Positions 9,982 through 21,554 of a stretch of DNA of 64,000 bases are shown piece by piece; the stretch's first letter is position 1; every line of letters begins with the position of its first letter. Under the pieces are notes generated by a model. The model had not been told where the DNA came from. It saw only the letters and a list, made by a program, of their open reading frames with translations, and did no database searches. Origin of the DNA: Effrenium voratum (Eukaryota > Sar > Dinophyceae > Suessiales > Symbiodiniaceae); NCBI GenBank assembly GCA_963377175.1, contig CAUJNA010003500.1:314170-378169 (forward strand). Direction: 5' to 3'. The position numbers and the translations under genes are program-made.

Positions 9982-10699
9982 GCCCAGCAAACCTGAACCT
10001 TGGGTGGCTCCCAGCCATCCGGTCCCTTAGCTTCTTAGATCCTTGTAGTGTTTACTGGTAATTTCCATTTAACCCACAAGGTCAGCCAGAAACTGGCTAA
10101 GCCGTGCAGGCCAAGGAAGGTGTAGAGGACTATGCCATGATTTGTGTGTCAAAAAGAATAACCCACTAGAAGTTAGTCACTGTTAGCGGGGGATCCGAAA
10201 ACGGGCAGCCCAGGGACATGGGCCAAGGGAGAAAAACCCTCCCGAAAACCAACAAGCAAAAGCCTTTTCTGCAGGGGGACAGTGCAGGTTCCATGTTGGT
10301 TTGTGGAAAAGTGCTCTTTTCATGTTGGTTTAAGGGAAAACTAAAAGGAAAGCCACATATCCAAAAAGCAACCAGGCACCAGTCAGCTTGTGGCTGAAAC
10401 ATGCAAAAACACCGGTTGATGCGCCATTCCCAAAAGGCCCTATAAACGTGGATCAAAAGGTCAACGTACTATATGTGTCAAAATAGTGAGTGGGACCCCA
10501 AAATGGATTTAGGTGTTCCGTTTTTCTCTTTAAAGCCAAGGTGAAAAAGGCACCGTGCCTCCAAAACAAAGACACACACACACAGACTCGTTTCCCTGAA
10601 TTGTGAAGGACACCCTCCGAAGATGGGACAACTCATACTTTGCAACCAGAGGTTTACTTTCTGAGTTGGCACAAATAGTTCATGCAACTTCTCTACCAC
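9982..10699. other. Non-coding, probable intron
   Basis: Nothing protein-like. An AC microsatellite of about 16 bp lies at 10570, and a purine-rich tract at 10200-10340. Confidence 0.45.
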
Positions 10700-10812
10700 C
10701 TAGGTCCCCCTGTAGTGCCCTTTCCCCCTTCTTTGGGGGGAGGGTTCCGCTACTAAAATAGACTACAGAAAAAGGGGTACGCTTGTTCTATCCTCTCTAC
10801 TGGAGAACCTAG
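10700..10812. repeat. Family A element
   Basis: Ends CTAGGTCCCCC and GGAGAACCTAG (one change in the right end). Confidence 0.88.
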
Positions 10813-11107
10813 CCTTTCAAAATGTGTGATTTTCCAAAAAGTACTAAGTTCAACTCATCGAGAGAGATTATAGGAAACACGCCCACAACAATCCACTGGT
10901 TTGGTTCACGTGGGGTCAACAATAAGATGGAGACCCATATTTTTCTTGATGTGACCCCACTCACCAAAAGACCGGGCAAGTGGATGATTTGCGCTCGTTC
11001 CCTAAAGGAGAGCGGGCAATGGAGTATTCTAGGTACGTGACCACTGTCATGTTCTCCCTTTGCGTGGAAAGCTGGAAATGGCGTTGGGGAGCCATAATTT
11101 CGACCCA

Positions 11108-11318
11108 CATGAGCCACGATCAAAACTGTTTCGGGTAGATGAAGGTTGGAATTGGGGACAGTCCCCCCGTACCATAAATCGGCGAGGCAAAACCCGCCCG
11201 TTTTCTAGGGGTGATTCCCCATTCTTTGCAACCATCGTCATTGTTCTTTTTAGAAACCAGCTGTTTTCCCTGGTTCTGATGGGTTTCTGGAAAGAATGGG
11301 GAGGTGTCCCCTAGACTT
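11108..11318. repeat. Partial family E element followed by family F element
   Basis: GAGCCACGATCAAAACTG and GGGTAGATGAAGGTTGG (family E left half, 11108-11190) run straight into CTAGGGGTGATTCCCCATTC (family F, 11203-11318). The same E-F adjacency recurs at 31951-32214. Confidence 0.7.
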
Positions 11319-11795
11319 TTACTCTAGTTTGAGGATGATCCCGGAGCTTATTTCTTCCTTCATGTCAGCAAACGCACGGAGCGATGGGTGATTCCGTCAC
11401 GCTGCGTCTCAAAATTAGGGACTTGATTGTTTTTCAGGTTGGTCACCACTAAGAAGCACCCATGCGCTGTCTTTTCTGTGGTTCCCATTTGAGACATCGA
11501 CGAATTCCAGTTGGTCTCTGGTTCTCTGCTGTTGCCATTTTCTCGCCTGGCCTCCCGCCCAGGAAGCCATGGGGCTTGCACGTCCAACAATCAAAAAGGC
11601 AAGCGTGGGCTATCTAGCATTGGCTGCCCTGTGTGCGCGGGTGGTGGTTTTGTTGAGTCTTTTTTAATAGTGGTTTACTCCCCCCCCTGCAAATTAGCTC
11701 AAGGAACTTGCTTTTTCCAAGAAGAGACTCCTCCAGAAGTGATGGCTTCTCGCTTTGCCGCTTTGCCGGTACATGGTGCATGGCTGTAGGCGAAG

Positions 11796-11849
11796 GTTGT
11801 GGCCTTCAGCGTGCTGTGCCTCTACCACATGAGGCGGAAAACTCGCGTG
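11796..11849 (+). CDS. Exon candidate, hydrophobic then basic, unidentified
   Basis: CGAAG|GTT ... GTG|GCGGGT gives VVAFSVLCLYHMRRKTRV in phase 0-0 with a GC donor. The first 10 residues are hydrophobic and could be part of a membrane segment. Fits the local splice grammar, but is short enough to be chance. Confidence 0.35.
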
Positions 11850-13600
11850 GCGGGTTGGTGGGTCGCCGCTTGCCTTTTGGCCCTGGGTATAGATTTGAAC
11901 CGTGGGATCACTTGCTGTAAGGGGGATGCGCTAAGTCGGCCCTGCGTTCGATATATTTCAAGTTATTTCTAGTTGACCAATTCTCTCAGAGTCTCGGGGT
12001 GTGCTGCAACCAAGAAGGGGACACCTGTTGATTTTTATTCGAGGGCCCTTTTCTGATTTTTTTCTTCTTGGTCTAAAAATCCATGGCCTTCTGGTCGGAA
12101 GGAGTTGGACGCTGGGAAGCCCTGCGACTGGTGCAGGATTTGTCCACCCCCATGGCTCTGTATGAAATGACCACACATGCGTTTTTGAACCACGGCCATG
12201 GTTCGGATTGCGCCCAAAGTTTTCGCGGCTTGGGGAGGTGACATTTTGCTGTGAATTGAAAATGGTTGGAACACTCTCAAACATGAATTGCATAAATCCA
12301 ACCATGCTTTGATGAAGCCCAATGTTCTCAGATCGATTGGGGCCTAGGGTAATCGCACATTTTGACCGTGGCTCCTGCCGTTGGCGCACAAGCAAACAGT
12401 TTGTTAGGAAACATGTAGCATTGGTTAGAGTTGGGAACCATGTAGTTTCGTCCTCTTGCATGTGTGCATTTTAATTCGTTTGTTTTTGGCCGCGCTCGCT
12501 GTTTTCGGTGAGGTTGCATGTCGGTCCAAGAGTTTTGTCAAATCGTTTGTTTGTCCCATCAGTCTGCAGCCTTGTCATAAGACCCCCTCTCCCCGCCAGC
12601 GACATGTTTGTTGCGCTTCTTTTGGGCCAGGGTCTTCATGCTACACGTCCCACAATCCCCCGCCCTCCATGTTTTCAGTGTGCACCATACGTTGCTCGTG
12701 CATGAGAATGCCACATCTGACGTCAAGGGAGCAACTGGGACTCAGGCGTTGGAGCAACATCATCGTGCTATGCCTGTGCCTCAGATGTTGGATGGACAGA
12801 GATTGTGAGACATCCATCCGTGTTTCTGTGTTGAAACCAGGTATGAAACCAGGTATCTCACGTTTCATATTCGATGTGTGCCAATAAGTTGCATCGAACA
12901 TTGGCACCCTTCCAGATAGATTTCTTGATGGTTTGCTGTGCAATACGACTGGCTTGTTTCCCTTTGACCTACCACTATCATGGGGTCAGCAAACATGAAA
13001 TGATTGAGGCGCAGCCTCTCCCATGTTGTTTCTCTTTGCCCACCGCAACAATCATGTTGAAGGATGTCGCCAAGCGGTCAATCTGTTGACTGGACTGTGA
13101 ATCAAAAGCCAATGGTGTTCGTAAAGTATCAAATTCAACATCTACGTCAAACTGCAGTGCTTTGTATGAACCTTCAAGTCAGAAAAATACATCAAGCACC
13201 AACGTTGTTCATAACACATCACAGATCAACCGCTTACATCAAACAACAATGGTTTGTTTAAAACTTCAAGTCAACCATTTACTTCTTACGTTGATGGTCT
13301 TCATAACATATCAACTCAAAACAACAAGTACAAAACAAACGACAAGCAACAAGCAAACAGCACATCAACATGACAAACAACATACCCTGCCACAGATCAA
13401 CATGGAAGCTGACAGGTGGGTCCTGGTTGGGACCAATTCTCCTTGAAAGGGACCCCCGAACGTCAGGTTCTATGTGGAAGAAAATGTAAAAACAAAACCT
13501 AACACAGCGGCAGGTCGGCATCATTTCCTCAGGCCGGGGTTTCAACGACTCGACCTGCGCGGCATACGCAACAACCTTCCTGCCGCTGATGATCGGGGCG
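11850..13600. other. No firm gene; degenerate coding-like pieces
   Basis: A + frame with ATG at 12083 stays open to 12238 (GRWEALRLVQDLSTPMALYE). The opposite strand holds a 167-codon frame (11958-12461). Both look like remnants. From 13100 to 13400 the + strand is rich in CATCA, AACA and CTTCAA with short internal repeats. No splice-consistent exon found. Confidence 0.3.
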
Positions 13601-14089
13601 GGGGCCGTTTGGAGGGGGAGGGGGGGGGAGGGGGGGGTGGGTGGCCGTCTCAACATAGGGCACCCCTGACTTCACTGTTCTTTCCATTTTTTTGTCTGTT
13701 CATTTTTACTGGGGGGCAAAAAACAAAGCTTTTCGCTACATACCAAGAGTAGAGATGCCTGTTTTGTGTGTGTGTGTTTTGGAGGGAAAGAGGAAACCCG
13801 CCTTTGTGCGGGGTTCACCTATTTTGAGATGACACTCCATGTGTTATTTTTTTGGTTGCTTCACTTTGTTTGGTTCCATATCATTTATGTTTCGTTCACT
13901 TGTTTGTTTATGTTGCTTATGTTGTTTGGTTCACTTGTTGGTGTCCCTAACATGTCCTTGTTGCTTTATTCTGTTTCTTTTCTTGGGGGACATGTTTGCC
14001 AGCTCAAAGCTTTGGCAGCTCCCAGGGTTTCGGAAGGGTGGGGAAGGCTGTTGGGGATAACAGGGCTTACAGCAAATATGTTTTTGTTG

Positions 14090-14160
14090 TTGTTTATGTT
14101 CATTTATTATTATTATTGTTATATTGTTATTGTTATTATTGTTATTATTGTTATTAGTCT
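14090..14160. repeat. TTATTG / TTATTA microsatellite
   Basis: Tandem TTATTATTG-like units. A G-run lies upstream at 13613-13640. Confidence 0.9.
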
Positions 14161-14490
14161 TATTTTCGGGCACATGCGCAGGCTTCCCTGAAATGTTCTT
14201 GTTTTTGGTGATGCATACCATGCCTGCAAGAGTGTAAAATCGATTGCACTCGTACAGTGTGAGGGGCCACGCCAATTGGTCGATGCGGTGTGCAAGTATC
14301 ACACATGTTCATTTAAACTTCATTTTCCAACACTTGTTGCCCTGTTTTTGCATGTGGCTTGGCTTTCCTCAACACAATGTGTGGGTTGAGTGAATCCTCT
14401 CGCAATCAAACGATGCCACCATCCGGCGCAATATCTTTATCAATGTCAGGCAAGGTGAACCTTGATCAATTTGTTTCTTCGGGTTGCTTC

Positions 14491-14611
14491 CTAGGTTTTT
14501 CAGTAGTGCCCTTTCTCACCCTTTTTCGGTTGGGAGGGTTCCCCTACTAAAATAGACCACGAAAGAAAGAATCGGGGACCCTTATTCTATCCTCTCCACT
14601 GGAGGACCCAG
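14491..14611. repeat. Family A element
   Basis: Left end CTAGGTTTTTCAG, right end GGAGGACCCAG. The interior is typical (GTAGTGCCCTTTCTCACCC). Confidence 0.85.
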
Positions 14612-14678
14612 AAAACAGGAGTCGCCTTTGGCCCGTCCAAGCTCACCCATGAACCGGGTTTTTGGACACTGCTCAGTT

Positions 14679-14796
14679 GAGCCACGTCCTCAAAACCCGG
14701 GTAGATGAAGGTTGGTAGGGACAATCCCCCTGCCATAAATAGCCTTGCCATAAATAGCTGCGGATCTCCGCCTTCTTAATTCCTGAAGCATGGTTC
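14679..14796. repeat. Family E element, rearranged
   Basis: Carries two tandem CCATAAATAGC motifs (14731 and 14749), which other copies have once, then CGGATCTCCGCCTTCTTAAT. The right end is missing. Confidence 0.7.
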
Positions 14797-15480
14797 CTTC
14801 CCCAGAATTAGTTCCTTTTTTTTTGGGGGGGGGGGCCCTTTGTTTTCCACTAGCCATGCAAAAAAGGGATCTCATTTTTTGCCCGGGTCCGAATTCCAGC
14901 CTAGGTTCCGGGGGTCGGGGGTTGATGACTCAGTTGCCGTGGCCCAGCTTCGGGGGCCAATTTTCAGAGCCTCGAAGTCCCAACCGATGGGATGCCAAGG
15001 ATTGAAGTTTAGCCTGGTGTAGACTTAGACATTTTTCATTTCACCAGTGGCGCAAATTGACAATTGCTGGGTTCCAGTGGTTGCAGCTTGGTTCGATCTT
15101 CATTTAGCGCCATCTATTTCTGTGATTATTCTGACGGTTTCTGGGGTTTATCAAAGTCAGAAAATGGAATCGGTTGGTTCCTTTTTAACCCACCACTTAG
15201 GGGGTGACTTTGACCATGGTAAAAAAATGAGGCCAATTTACCTTGTTCACCGTGTTGGACTTAAACCCGCTTCGGGGGCTCTCCTTCTTGTTCTCTTTGG
15301 GCCGCTCACATTTTGCACGCTTCCGTCATGCTTCCTTCCCTTTCACCCACGCCGGAAGAAAAACTAGACCACGGTTGGCCCGAAAGCATAACATCGCAAG
15401 CGAGGTCGGCCCAACGCTGCAGGATGCGTTCTTTTTCCCTCCACGAAGCATTTGTGAAGCAAGCGCGGGACAGCACCAGG
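14797..15480. other. Non-coding, probable intron
   Basis: A T/G-run at 14817-14835, and GGTTTCTGGGGTTTATCAAAG with GACTTTGACCATGGTA (15137-15225). The latter pair recurs at 63318-63400, so it is another dispersed element. No exon recognised. Confidence 0.4.
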
Positions 15481-15485
15481 CAAGG

Positions 15486-15805
15486 TGCTCTGCGCAAACT
15501 GGTCGGTGCAAGTTGGTCTGCGCAAGTTGCTCTACGCAAGTTGCACTGTGCAAGTTGCTCTGCGCAAGTTGCTCCGCGCAAGTTGCTCCGGCAAGTTGGT
15601 CCCTGCAAGTTGCTCTGTGCAAATTGCGCTCCCTGCAAGTTGCTCTGTGCAAGCTGCTCTGTGCAAGTTGCTCTGTGCAAGTTGCTCTGCGTAAGTTGCT
15701 CTGCGCAAGCTCTAGGCAAGGCGCACTGGTGGTCGGTGCAAGTCTGCGCAAGTTGCTCTGTGCAACTTGCTCTGCGCAAGTTGCTCTGCGCAAGTTGCTT
15801 TAAAA
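15486..15805. repeat. Tandem GCAAGTTGCTCTG(T/C) minisatellite
   Basis: Roughly 20 copies of a 13-16 bp unit built on GCAAGTTGCTCTG. Long Lys-Leu-Cys-Ala and Gln-Leu-Ala-Arg frames on both strands come from the repeat. Confidence 0.93.
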
Positions 15806-15837
15806 TGCAAGTTGCATCTTGCGACGCCCGCCCGCGG

Positions 15838-15907
15838 ACCAGGGAGGAATCGAACCCGCGACCCGCCGGTTCCGGGAGCAGGCGCGCGAACCACGAGACA
15901 ACTCCCG
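15838..15907 (-). tRNA. tRNA-like remnant, probably SINE-type, not functional
   Basis: On the - strand GGGTTCGATTCC resembles a T-loop, and an upstream GTGGTTCGCGC resembles a D-arm. The T-stem 3' half is truncated and no 7-base anticodon loop forms. It sits exactly between two tandem-repeat blocks. Confidence 0.25.
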
Positions 15908-15924
15908 AGGACCAGTTCGAACAA

Positions 15925-16430
15925 CAAAAGTCGCAAAAAACCTTGAGTTTTTGCACCTCGACCACGCCGATTCCCGCAGAGGGTTGCGCGAGCACCGCAG
16001 AAATCGCAAAAAACCTCGAGTTTTTGCACCTCGACCACGCCGGCAGAGGGTTTGCGACCGCCGATCCCCGCAGAGGGTCGTGCGGGAACTTTAGAAATCG
16101 CAAAAAACCGGTTTTTGCACCTCGACCACGCCGATCCCCGCAGAGGGTCGCGCGGGAACTTTAGAAATCGCAAAAAACCATGGGCTTTTTGCACCTCGAC
16201 CACGCCGATCCCCGCAGAGGGTCGCGCGGGAACTTTAGAAATCGCAAAAAACCATGGGCTTTTGCACCTCGACCACGCCGATCCCCGCAGAGGGTCGCGC
16301 GAGCACCGCAGAAATCGCAAAAAAAACATGGTTTTTGCCGATCCCCGCAGAGGGTCGTCGCAAAAAACCATGGGTTTGTGCACCTCGACCACGCCGATCC
16401 CCGCAGAGGGTCGATTTTCGTGTAGTGTCG
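15925..16430. repeat. Tandem repeat of about 74 bp (CACCTCGACCACGCCGATCC)
   Basis: About six units carry CACCTCGACCACGCC near 15954, 16028, 16117, 16191, 16265 and 16381, then GATCCCCGCAGAGGGTCGCG and TCGCAAAAAACC. Units alternate between GGAACTTTAG and AGCACCGCAG variants. Confidence 0.92.
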
Positions 16431-16469
16431 TCGGCACTACCCCGCCGCCCTAAGAAGAGATTTTAACTC

Positions 16470-16625
16470 CTCATTGCACGTGCAACTTGCACTTGCACTT
16501 GCACTTTTGCAACTTGCACTTGACTCCTTGCAACGGCTCCTTGCAATGACTCCTTGCAATGACTCCTTGCATTGACTTTCATGATGATGATTCCTTGCAA
16601 TGACACCTTGTAATGACTCTCATGA
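16470..16625. repeat. Short repeats TTGCACTTGCAC and GACTCCTTGCAAT
   Basis: A TGCACT hexamer tract followed by four or five CTCCTTGCAATGA units. Confidence 0.85.
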
Positions 16626-16803
16626 GAACAACTCAAGTGAACCCAGCGGAAGAACCCTTCGCCATGCTTTCGGGAACAAAAAACCCTCACCAAAGGCGGA
16701 AGGGCAACTGGCAGTTTCCGGCGCCTTGCCCGCCTTCTGTGCCGCAATGTAGAAAAGAGAAACGGATCGCCTGGGATCAGCCCGATGCCATCGACTTCCG
16801 AAG

Positions 16804-16842
16804 GCCCAGAAGGAGGTCCAGCACCTCTCCGGCCGCGCCGTG
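16804..16842 (+). CDS. Exon candidate, phosphoesterase gene upstream region
   Basis: CGAAG|GCC CAG AAG GAG ... GCC GTG|GCGCGG reads AQKEVQHLSGRAV in phase 0-0 with a GC donor. Strong GC3 codon bias, like the verified exons. The end could also be 16847. Confidence 0.5.
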
Positions 16843-17743
16843 GCGCGGCGCTGAGAGGGGATATGTGCCGAGGGGGGTGAAAAATGTGGGATCGTCGTTT
16901 TTGGGAGCTGGCACCCCTTTGTTGTTTGGTTTTCGAAAGGAACACAGGAGGAAAAAACGCAATTTCTTTTTTTTTGGGGGGGTCACCTAGTTCGAGACAA
17001 TCCCGCTTTTGTTGGTTCACTTGCTTGGTTCCATGGTTATGTTTCGTTCACTTGTTGGTGTCACTGAAAAAAGTCATTTTGAGGTTCCCCCCCAAAAAAA
17101 GACACAGTCGACAATTGGGGGGCCCAAGAAATGGCTTCCTATTCCCTTGATAAACCAACCTGGGTACCAAATTTGGAACACACTAACCTAATGTGTTCCT
17201 GGACCCTGAGAATTCCAACTTAGAAATTGGCTATTGCCTGCCCCAAAATGATGGTTGGTGGATGCTGCTCTTTTTTTTTGGCTGGTTGAGGGTCCAGGCT
17301 TTCCTATTTGCCAGCGGCTTACCTGGCCTAATCACCACCCGCTCCCCCACCTTGGTGTTGTTGTGACTTCACACCGACGTGGATATGTTTCAAATCTGTT
17401 TGGTCACATGCTAGTTATATCCAGTTCTGAGGACAGTTCCTGTTTCAAGAAGCGCTCTTGTTTGGTGCTTGGGGCCCATCAATATCAATTTTCAGGACGG
17501 CCAGTTCCATGGCTCGATGCCTCAGGGGTAGTGTTGGCCCAGTTCAATGACATAGTCCGAACGAACAGCTCCAGGCTTTTTGGCGGGACGTTTTTTTTGT
17601 GCTTTACCTGTCAGTGGTCACTTTTTTTTTGTTTTTTGTTTGGCTTGCCTCATCGTGCCTAAGTCACTGATCGATTCCAGACACAGGTTGCTCCCCAGGT
17701 TTGCTCACAAGCTTGGGCCACTTAAAACTCCAGGGAGGCAAAG

Positions 17744-17800
17744 GTTGGGGCACCTCCACTGCCCTTCGAACCTCTGGACGAGTTCCAGCCCTGCCCGCCG
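17744..17800 (+). CDS. Exon candidate, proline-rich, phosphoesterase gene upstream region
   Basis: AAAG|GTT starts a frame reading VGAPPLPFEPLDEFQPCPP, ending CCG|GAGCTT (GA donor, phase 0). It is followed and preceded by a duplicated CATCGTGCCTAAG element (17649 and 17817). An alternative frame is also open, so moderate confidence only. Confidence 0.45.
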
Positions 17801-17959
17801 GAGCTTTTTCAGCTTCATCGTGCCTAAGCCACTGATCGATTCCAGAAATTCAACACTTTTAATCTGCTTTGCCCAGCGCTTGGGCCAAATTTTTTCGCCC
17901 CAGGGGCTTTCCTTTTTCGCGCGGCTTCTCCCGGATCAGCGAGCGAGACACCGCGCCAG

Positions 17960-18021
17960 GCCAACACCCAACGCTACTTGGCCGAGTCCAAGGCCACCTT
18001 CGAGGCCCGGACCCGGATGCG
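17960..18021 (+). CDS. Probable exon (phosphoesterase gene), N-terminal region
   Basis: GCCAG|GCC AAC ACC reads ANTQRYLAESKATFEARTRM, ending in phase 2 at CG|GAGGGT (GA donor 18022). The next exon at 21555 starts in matching phase 2 and restores Arg. Lies 5.6 kb upstream of the first family-recognisable exon. Role unknown; predicted soluble and charged. Confidence 0.65.
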
Positions 18022-18040
18022 GAGGGTTTCCATTGGCCAA

Positions 18041-18207
18041 AGCGAAGCGACCAGATCGGACCACTTTTGGTGTCCATGATTTTTGAGCTCACTTTGACCG
18101 TTGGGTTTCCATTTTTTGACCTTTTGACATTTTGGTTTCCATTTTTAGAAAAATGGCCCCAAAAGGTGATCACCTTATAAAACCTGGGTCCTTTGGGCAA
18201 GTGATGC
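18041..18207. repeat. Family G element
   Basis: Family G: ends ACTTGCCCAAAG / CTTTGGGCAAGT, interior GACCTTTTGACCTTTT, TTTCCATTTTTAG, TGGCCCCAAAAGGTGA and CCTTATAAAACCTGGGTC. The left end here is diverged. Confidence 0.7.
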
Positions 18208-18330
18208 CGAGGTTCTTTGGGGGAATCGATGTTTCCAGGTGCCACGGAGCCTGGCTGCGGTTTAGTGGTTGAAATCCAACCACTTAGCGGCTAAAATTGA
18301 GATGTTTGCTCCCCTTCCAAGGTCACCAAG

Positions 18331-18464
18331 ACATGGCCATGGTCCAAAACCAATGGGATCCCATTTTGGGGTAGGTGAATTCACCACCCATTTTAGAACC
18401 GATTTAAGTGGTTGGATTGGGATGTTCACTGCGGGGTACGGGGTTCTGACCCATGGCCATATGG
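18331..18464. repeat. Family B element
   Basis: Family B: ends CCATGGCCATGGGTCAAAA / TTTTGACCCATGGCCATATGG, interior CAATGGGATCCCATTTTGGG, GGTGAATTCACCACCCATTT and TAGTGGTTGGATTGGGATG. This copy abuts a partial family H element at 18470-18575. Confidence 0.8.
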
Positions 18465-18575
18465 CTGTGGGTCAAAATGTTCATAGGAGGGGCAAACCGC
18501 AGGTGTTGGTCCATGTTTCCACTTACCAGGGCAACCCATTTTGGAATTCCGTTTCTTTGAGCCGCAGCCATATTT

Positions 18576-19076
18576 TGATTTGTTTCTCTTCAAAAGACAG
18601 AAAGCAAAGACGGATATGTTTTGATTTGTCATGTTGTTCGCATACTTTCTCTCAACTTGAGGGAACATCCTGGCGGCGGGGGCGGGGGATCTGCATCAGC
18701 CGAATTCTGGCTGCGCTTTCATTTTCTATTATCAAATGGCTATGAATTTTAATGGGGAACCCCTCCCAAATGGGTGGTGGACATAAATCCCCACCCAAAT
18801 GATGTCCAGCAGAGGGCCGCTCATTAAAATTCCCACCCATTATTTGGGCAGGCGCGCAAACGGGGTTGGGATCGACCAACTCCGGGCATCCAATTGGGAG
18901 TGCTTTGTATGGAGGAGCCCCTTCTGGACTGGACTGTTACAGAGGGAAGTTCCTTTGCACGCAGTGTCAGCCTTTGCCATGGTGAAATGACAGTCAGGCA
19001 ACTTGATATGACTTCAGTTCTTGCTGCTCGATACGACTAACATATCATGCTTGATCTAGCGCCAGAGGAAGCTTCG
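18576..19076. other. Intron or intergenic, no exon
   Basis: CACCCAAATGATGTCCA (18791-18807) and TATTAAAAT-type motifs recur near 24345-24370, so this is another dispersed element. No coding signal. Confidence 0.45.
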
Positions 19077-19197
19077 ATGGTGACGATGTCGGTGATGGTG
19101 ATGCTGATGGTGATGGTGGTGGTGGTGATGATGATGGTGATGGTGATGCTGATGGTGATGCTGATGCTGATGCTGATGCTGATGCTGATGCTGATGC

Positions 19198-19229
<32 letters not shown>

Positions 19230-19450
19230 GTGGTCATGAGATTGAGGATGATAATGATAATGAGGATGAGAATTAGGATGATATTGAGGATGAGGAGGAG
19301 GAGGAGGATGAGAATGAAGATGAAGATGATGATGATGACGATGACGATGACGATGACGATAACGATGAGGATGATGAGGATGAGGATGAGGATGAGGATG
19401 AGGATGACGATGATGATGATGATGCTGATGATGATGAAGATGAATAAGAA
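19077..19450. repeat. GATGAT / GCTGAT trinucleotide-hexanucleotide array
   Basis: (GATGCT)n and (GAT)n with interspersed GGTGAT, GAGGAT and GACGAT blocks, about 370 bp. It opens a poly-Met frame and a poly-Ser frame on opposite strands; neither is a gene. Confidence 0.96.
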
Positions 19451-20628
19451 GATGATGATGGATGGAGAGGCTGAGGCTGATGTTGACCGATGGTCGCTTG
19501 CTGGCGATTGAAAATGGATGACGGATAATGGATGTTGGATGATGTATGATGTCGGATCATGATGTTGATGGCGATATCGATGCTGATGAGGATATGCTCA
19601 TGATGTCGATGGCTATCTTTGTGTGATGATGGTGGCGCTGACGATGACGACTTCTGACCGGAATAGTTCCTGGAGTCTCCATGACCCTTAAACAATGGGG
19701 GCATTACCCAAAATAATGGGGTCATGGACCCATTTTTAAAGGGTCATGGAGACTCCAGGTGCAGCATTTCGAGCGCTGTGTCACCTCATGGCACCTCTTT
19801 CCGCCGCCAGGCAGATCAGAAGAAATTGCCAGCTCCTCAGGAACAGATTGTATAACAAGGGCTTTGTGGGGGGGGGGGGTGCAGACACCACCTTTGGAGT
19901 CCTAGGTTTGTTGCCCTCGTGTTTTGCACATCGCTGCGCGACATGTTTGTGACTGAGGGTCTTGTGGCCTTGGATGCCGATGCCGAAGGGTGACCCGAAG
20001 GGTATCGCTATGGGTTCGAGCCCATCGCTCATGAAACTTCTGAGCCTTTGGACCGTTTCTGGATCCCATCTAGGCGGATCCCAGCGTTTGAAGCACGGCG
20101 GGTTCCTTAGGTTGCTATACAGGGCAACGGAACTGGGTTCCAGGCTCCACCAAAGGATGCCTCGTTTTTTTTTTCCCGGCTGAGACACATCGGAAGCGCA
20201 GAGAACACACTCTGCCACCAACCAGTGATGCCCACAGCGTATTCAACATGTATTTAACATCACTGGTTGGTTATCAAACATAAGTTGTGCAAACCCAGGC
20301 TCCAGCGATGTTGAAAATCACCGATTTCCACCCGCCCGAGCCTGACATTTCAGTTGCGGCCCAAGCCTTGGGCCGGTTGCTGCACATTCACTCACAAGCT
20401 CTTCGCCTATCACGGCGAGAACCACGGCTTCGTATCCCCCCAGCCCATTCCGTTTCTTTGGGCCCAGGTTTTGGGAAGCGCTAAAGATGCAAGCCGAACC
20501 AGCGGCTTGCATGAGAGTTGGAGGGTTTGCTTTGCTAAAAAACCCGTCACCAGGAACGCTTGGTGACCTTTTGCCCGGTTTTGTATGCTGGTTTCCCCAA
20601 GTTTGCCTCACCAGAGTCAAGACACTTT
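19451..20628. other. Probable intron, no exon recognised
   Basis: A hairpin-like pair GACTCCATGACCCTTAAACA (19675) / TTAAAGGGTCATGGAGACTC (19735) marks a 75-bp inverted-repeat element. A second pair around ACATCACTGGTTGGT (20257) is weak. No splice-consistent exon. Confidence 0.4.
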
Positions 20629-20762
20629 ACCTAAATACCCCAGTAGTGCCCTTTCTCGCCCTTTTTTGGGGGAGGGTTCCCCTACTAAAATAGACTACAG
20701 AAAAAAAAAAAAAAAAACATGTAGTTACCCGTATTATAACCTCTCAAATCTGGAGGACCTAG
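20629..20762. repeat. Family A element with expanded A-run
   Basis: Interior TAGACTACAG is followed by 18 or so A residues. The right end TCTGGAGGACCTAG is intact and the left end is degraded. Confidence 0.82.
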
Positions 20763-21161
20763 TTACTAACCTAATCTGTTAGATCAATATCATGTTGAAG
20801 GTTGGATGAAGACACCCTCCCCCTTCCCCCCATCCCCTCCAGAAGGTCAACTCTCAGTTGTAGGCCGCTCTGTGGGATTGCGGATGCATCTGGAAATTGG
20901 ATAAAGTTTCAATTGGGAATTGAAATCAACTCAGCTTTATGCGGAGAAGTGGTTCTGCCGAACGTGTCGTACTAATTAGGGGTGGTCCAGCGGCCCGCGT
21001 CAGAGTTTAGAATTGTTTAGTATTGGATCCCGAAAACGCGGCTGTGGTATTGATTCTTCCAGCGTTAACATTACAGGGCTTGGCCCCACTGACAATGCCA
21101 GGCGTGCCGGGTTTTGTGGGATTACCTCCAATCCCAGGCGTTTTGGGCTCGATAAAAGACC

Positions 21162-21290
21162 TACGGTGGATGGACGAAATCCTGCACCAAGAAACCCTTG
21201 AATGATGATTCCCATACAAATCCCAACAAACAATGGTTTCCAACCACGGTTTCAAGGTGGTGCGAAGTGGATTTCGCAACCGTCCACAGT
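21162..21290. repeat. Family D element
   Basis: Family D: ends TGTGGATGGACGAAATCC / GGATTTCGTCCATCCACAGT, interior GAATCATCATTCCAGGGTTTCTTAG-like plus CACCACTTTGAAACC. A half copy follows at about 21350-21412. Confidence 0.82.
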
Positions 21291-21459
21291 AATTAGGCGT
21301 CCTTTTTGGTTGGTCTGGTTGCAAAATCAAGGGCGATTCCTGGTTTAGCTGGTGGTTCAATCACGGTTTCAACATGGTGCAGGATTAGGATTTCGCAACC
21401 ATCCACAATATAAGAGCGCAAGGGATTTTCCCCCAAAAAGTGGGGAGCCAACAGGTTTC

Positions 21460-21530
21460 CAGGGATCCCCCACCCCAGCCCACCCCATCTCACCCCACCC
21501 CACCCACCCCACCCACCCCACCCCAGCCGT
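21460..21530. repeat. C-rich CACCCCACC tract
   Basis: Simple CACCC repeats just upstream of the 21555 exon, possibly contributing to its polypyrimidine stretch. Confidence 0.8.
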
Positions 21531-21554
21531 ACCCCTCAGATCCGCTGAACGAAG

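Noticed and set aside
15047..16164. Long Lys-Leu-Cys and Gln-Ser-Asn-Leu frames
   Set aside because: Arise from the GCAAGTTGCTCTG minisatellite.
19047..19511. 154-codon poly-Met frame and antisense poly-Ser frame
   Set aside because: GAT/GCTGAT simple repeat.
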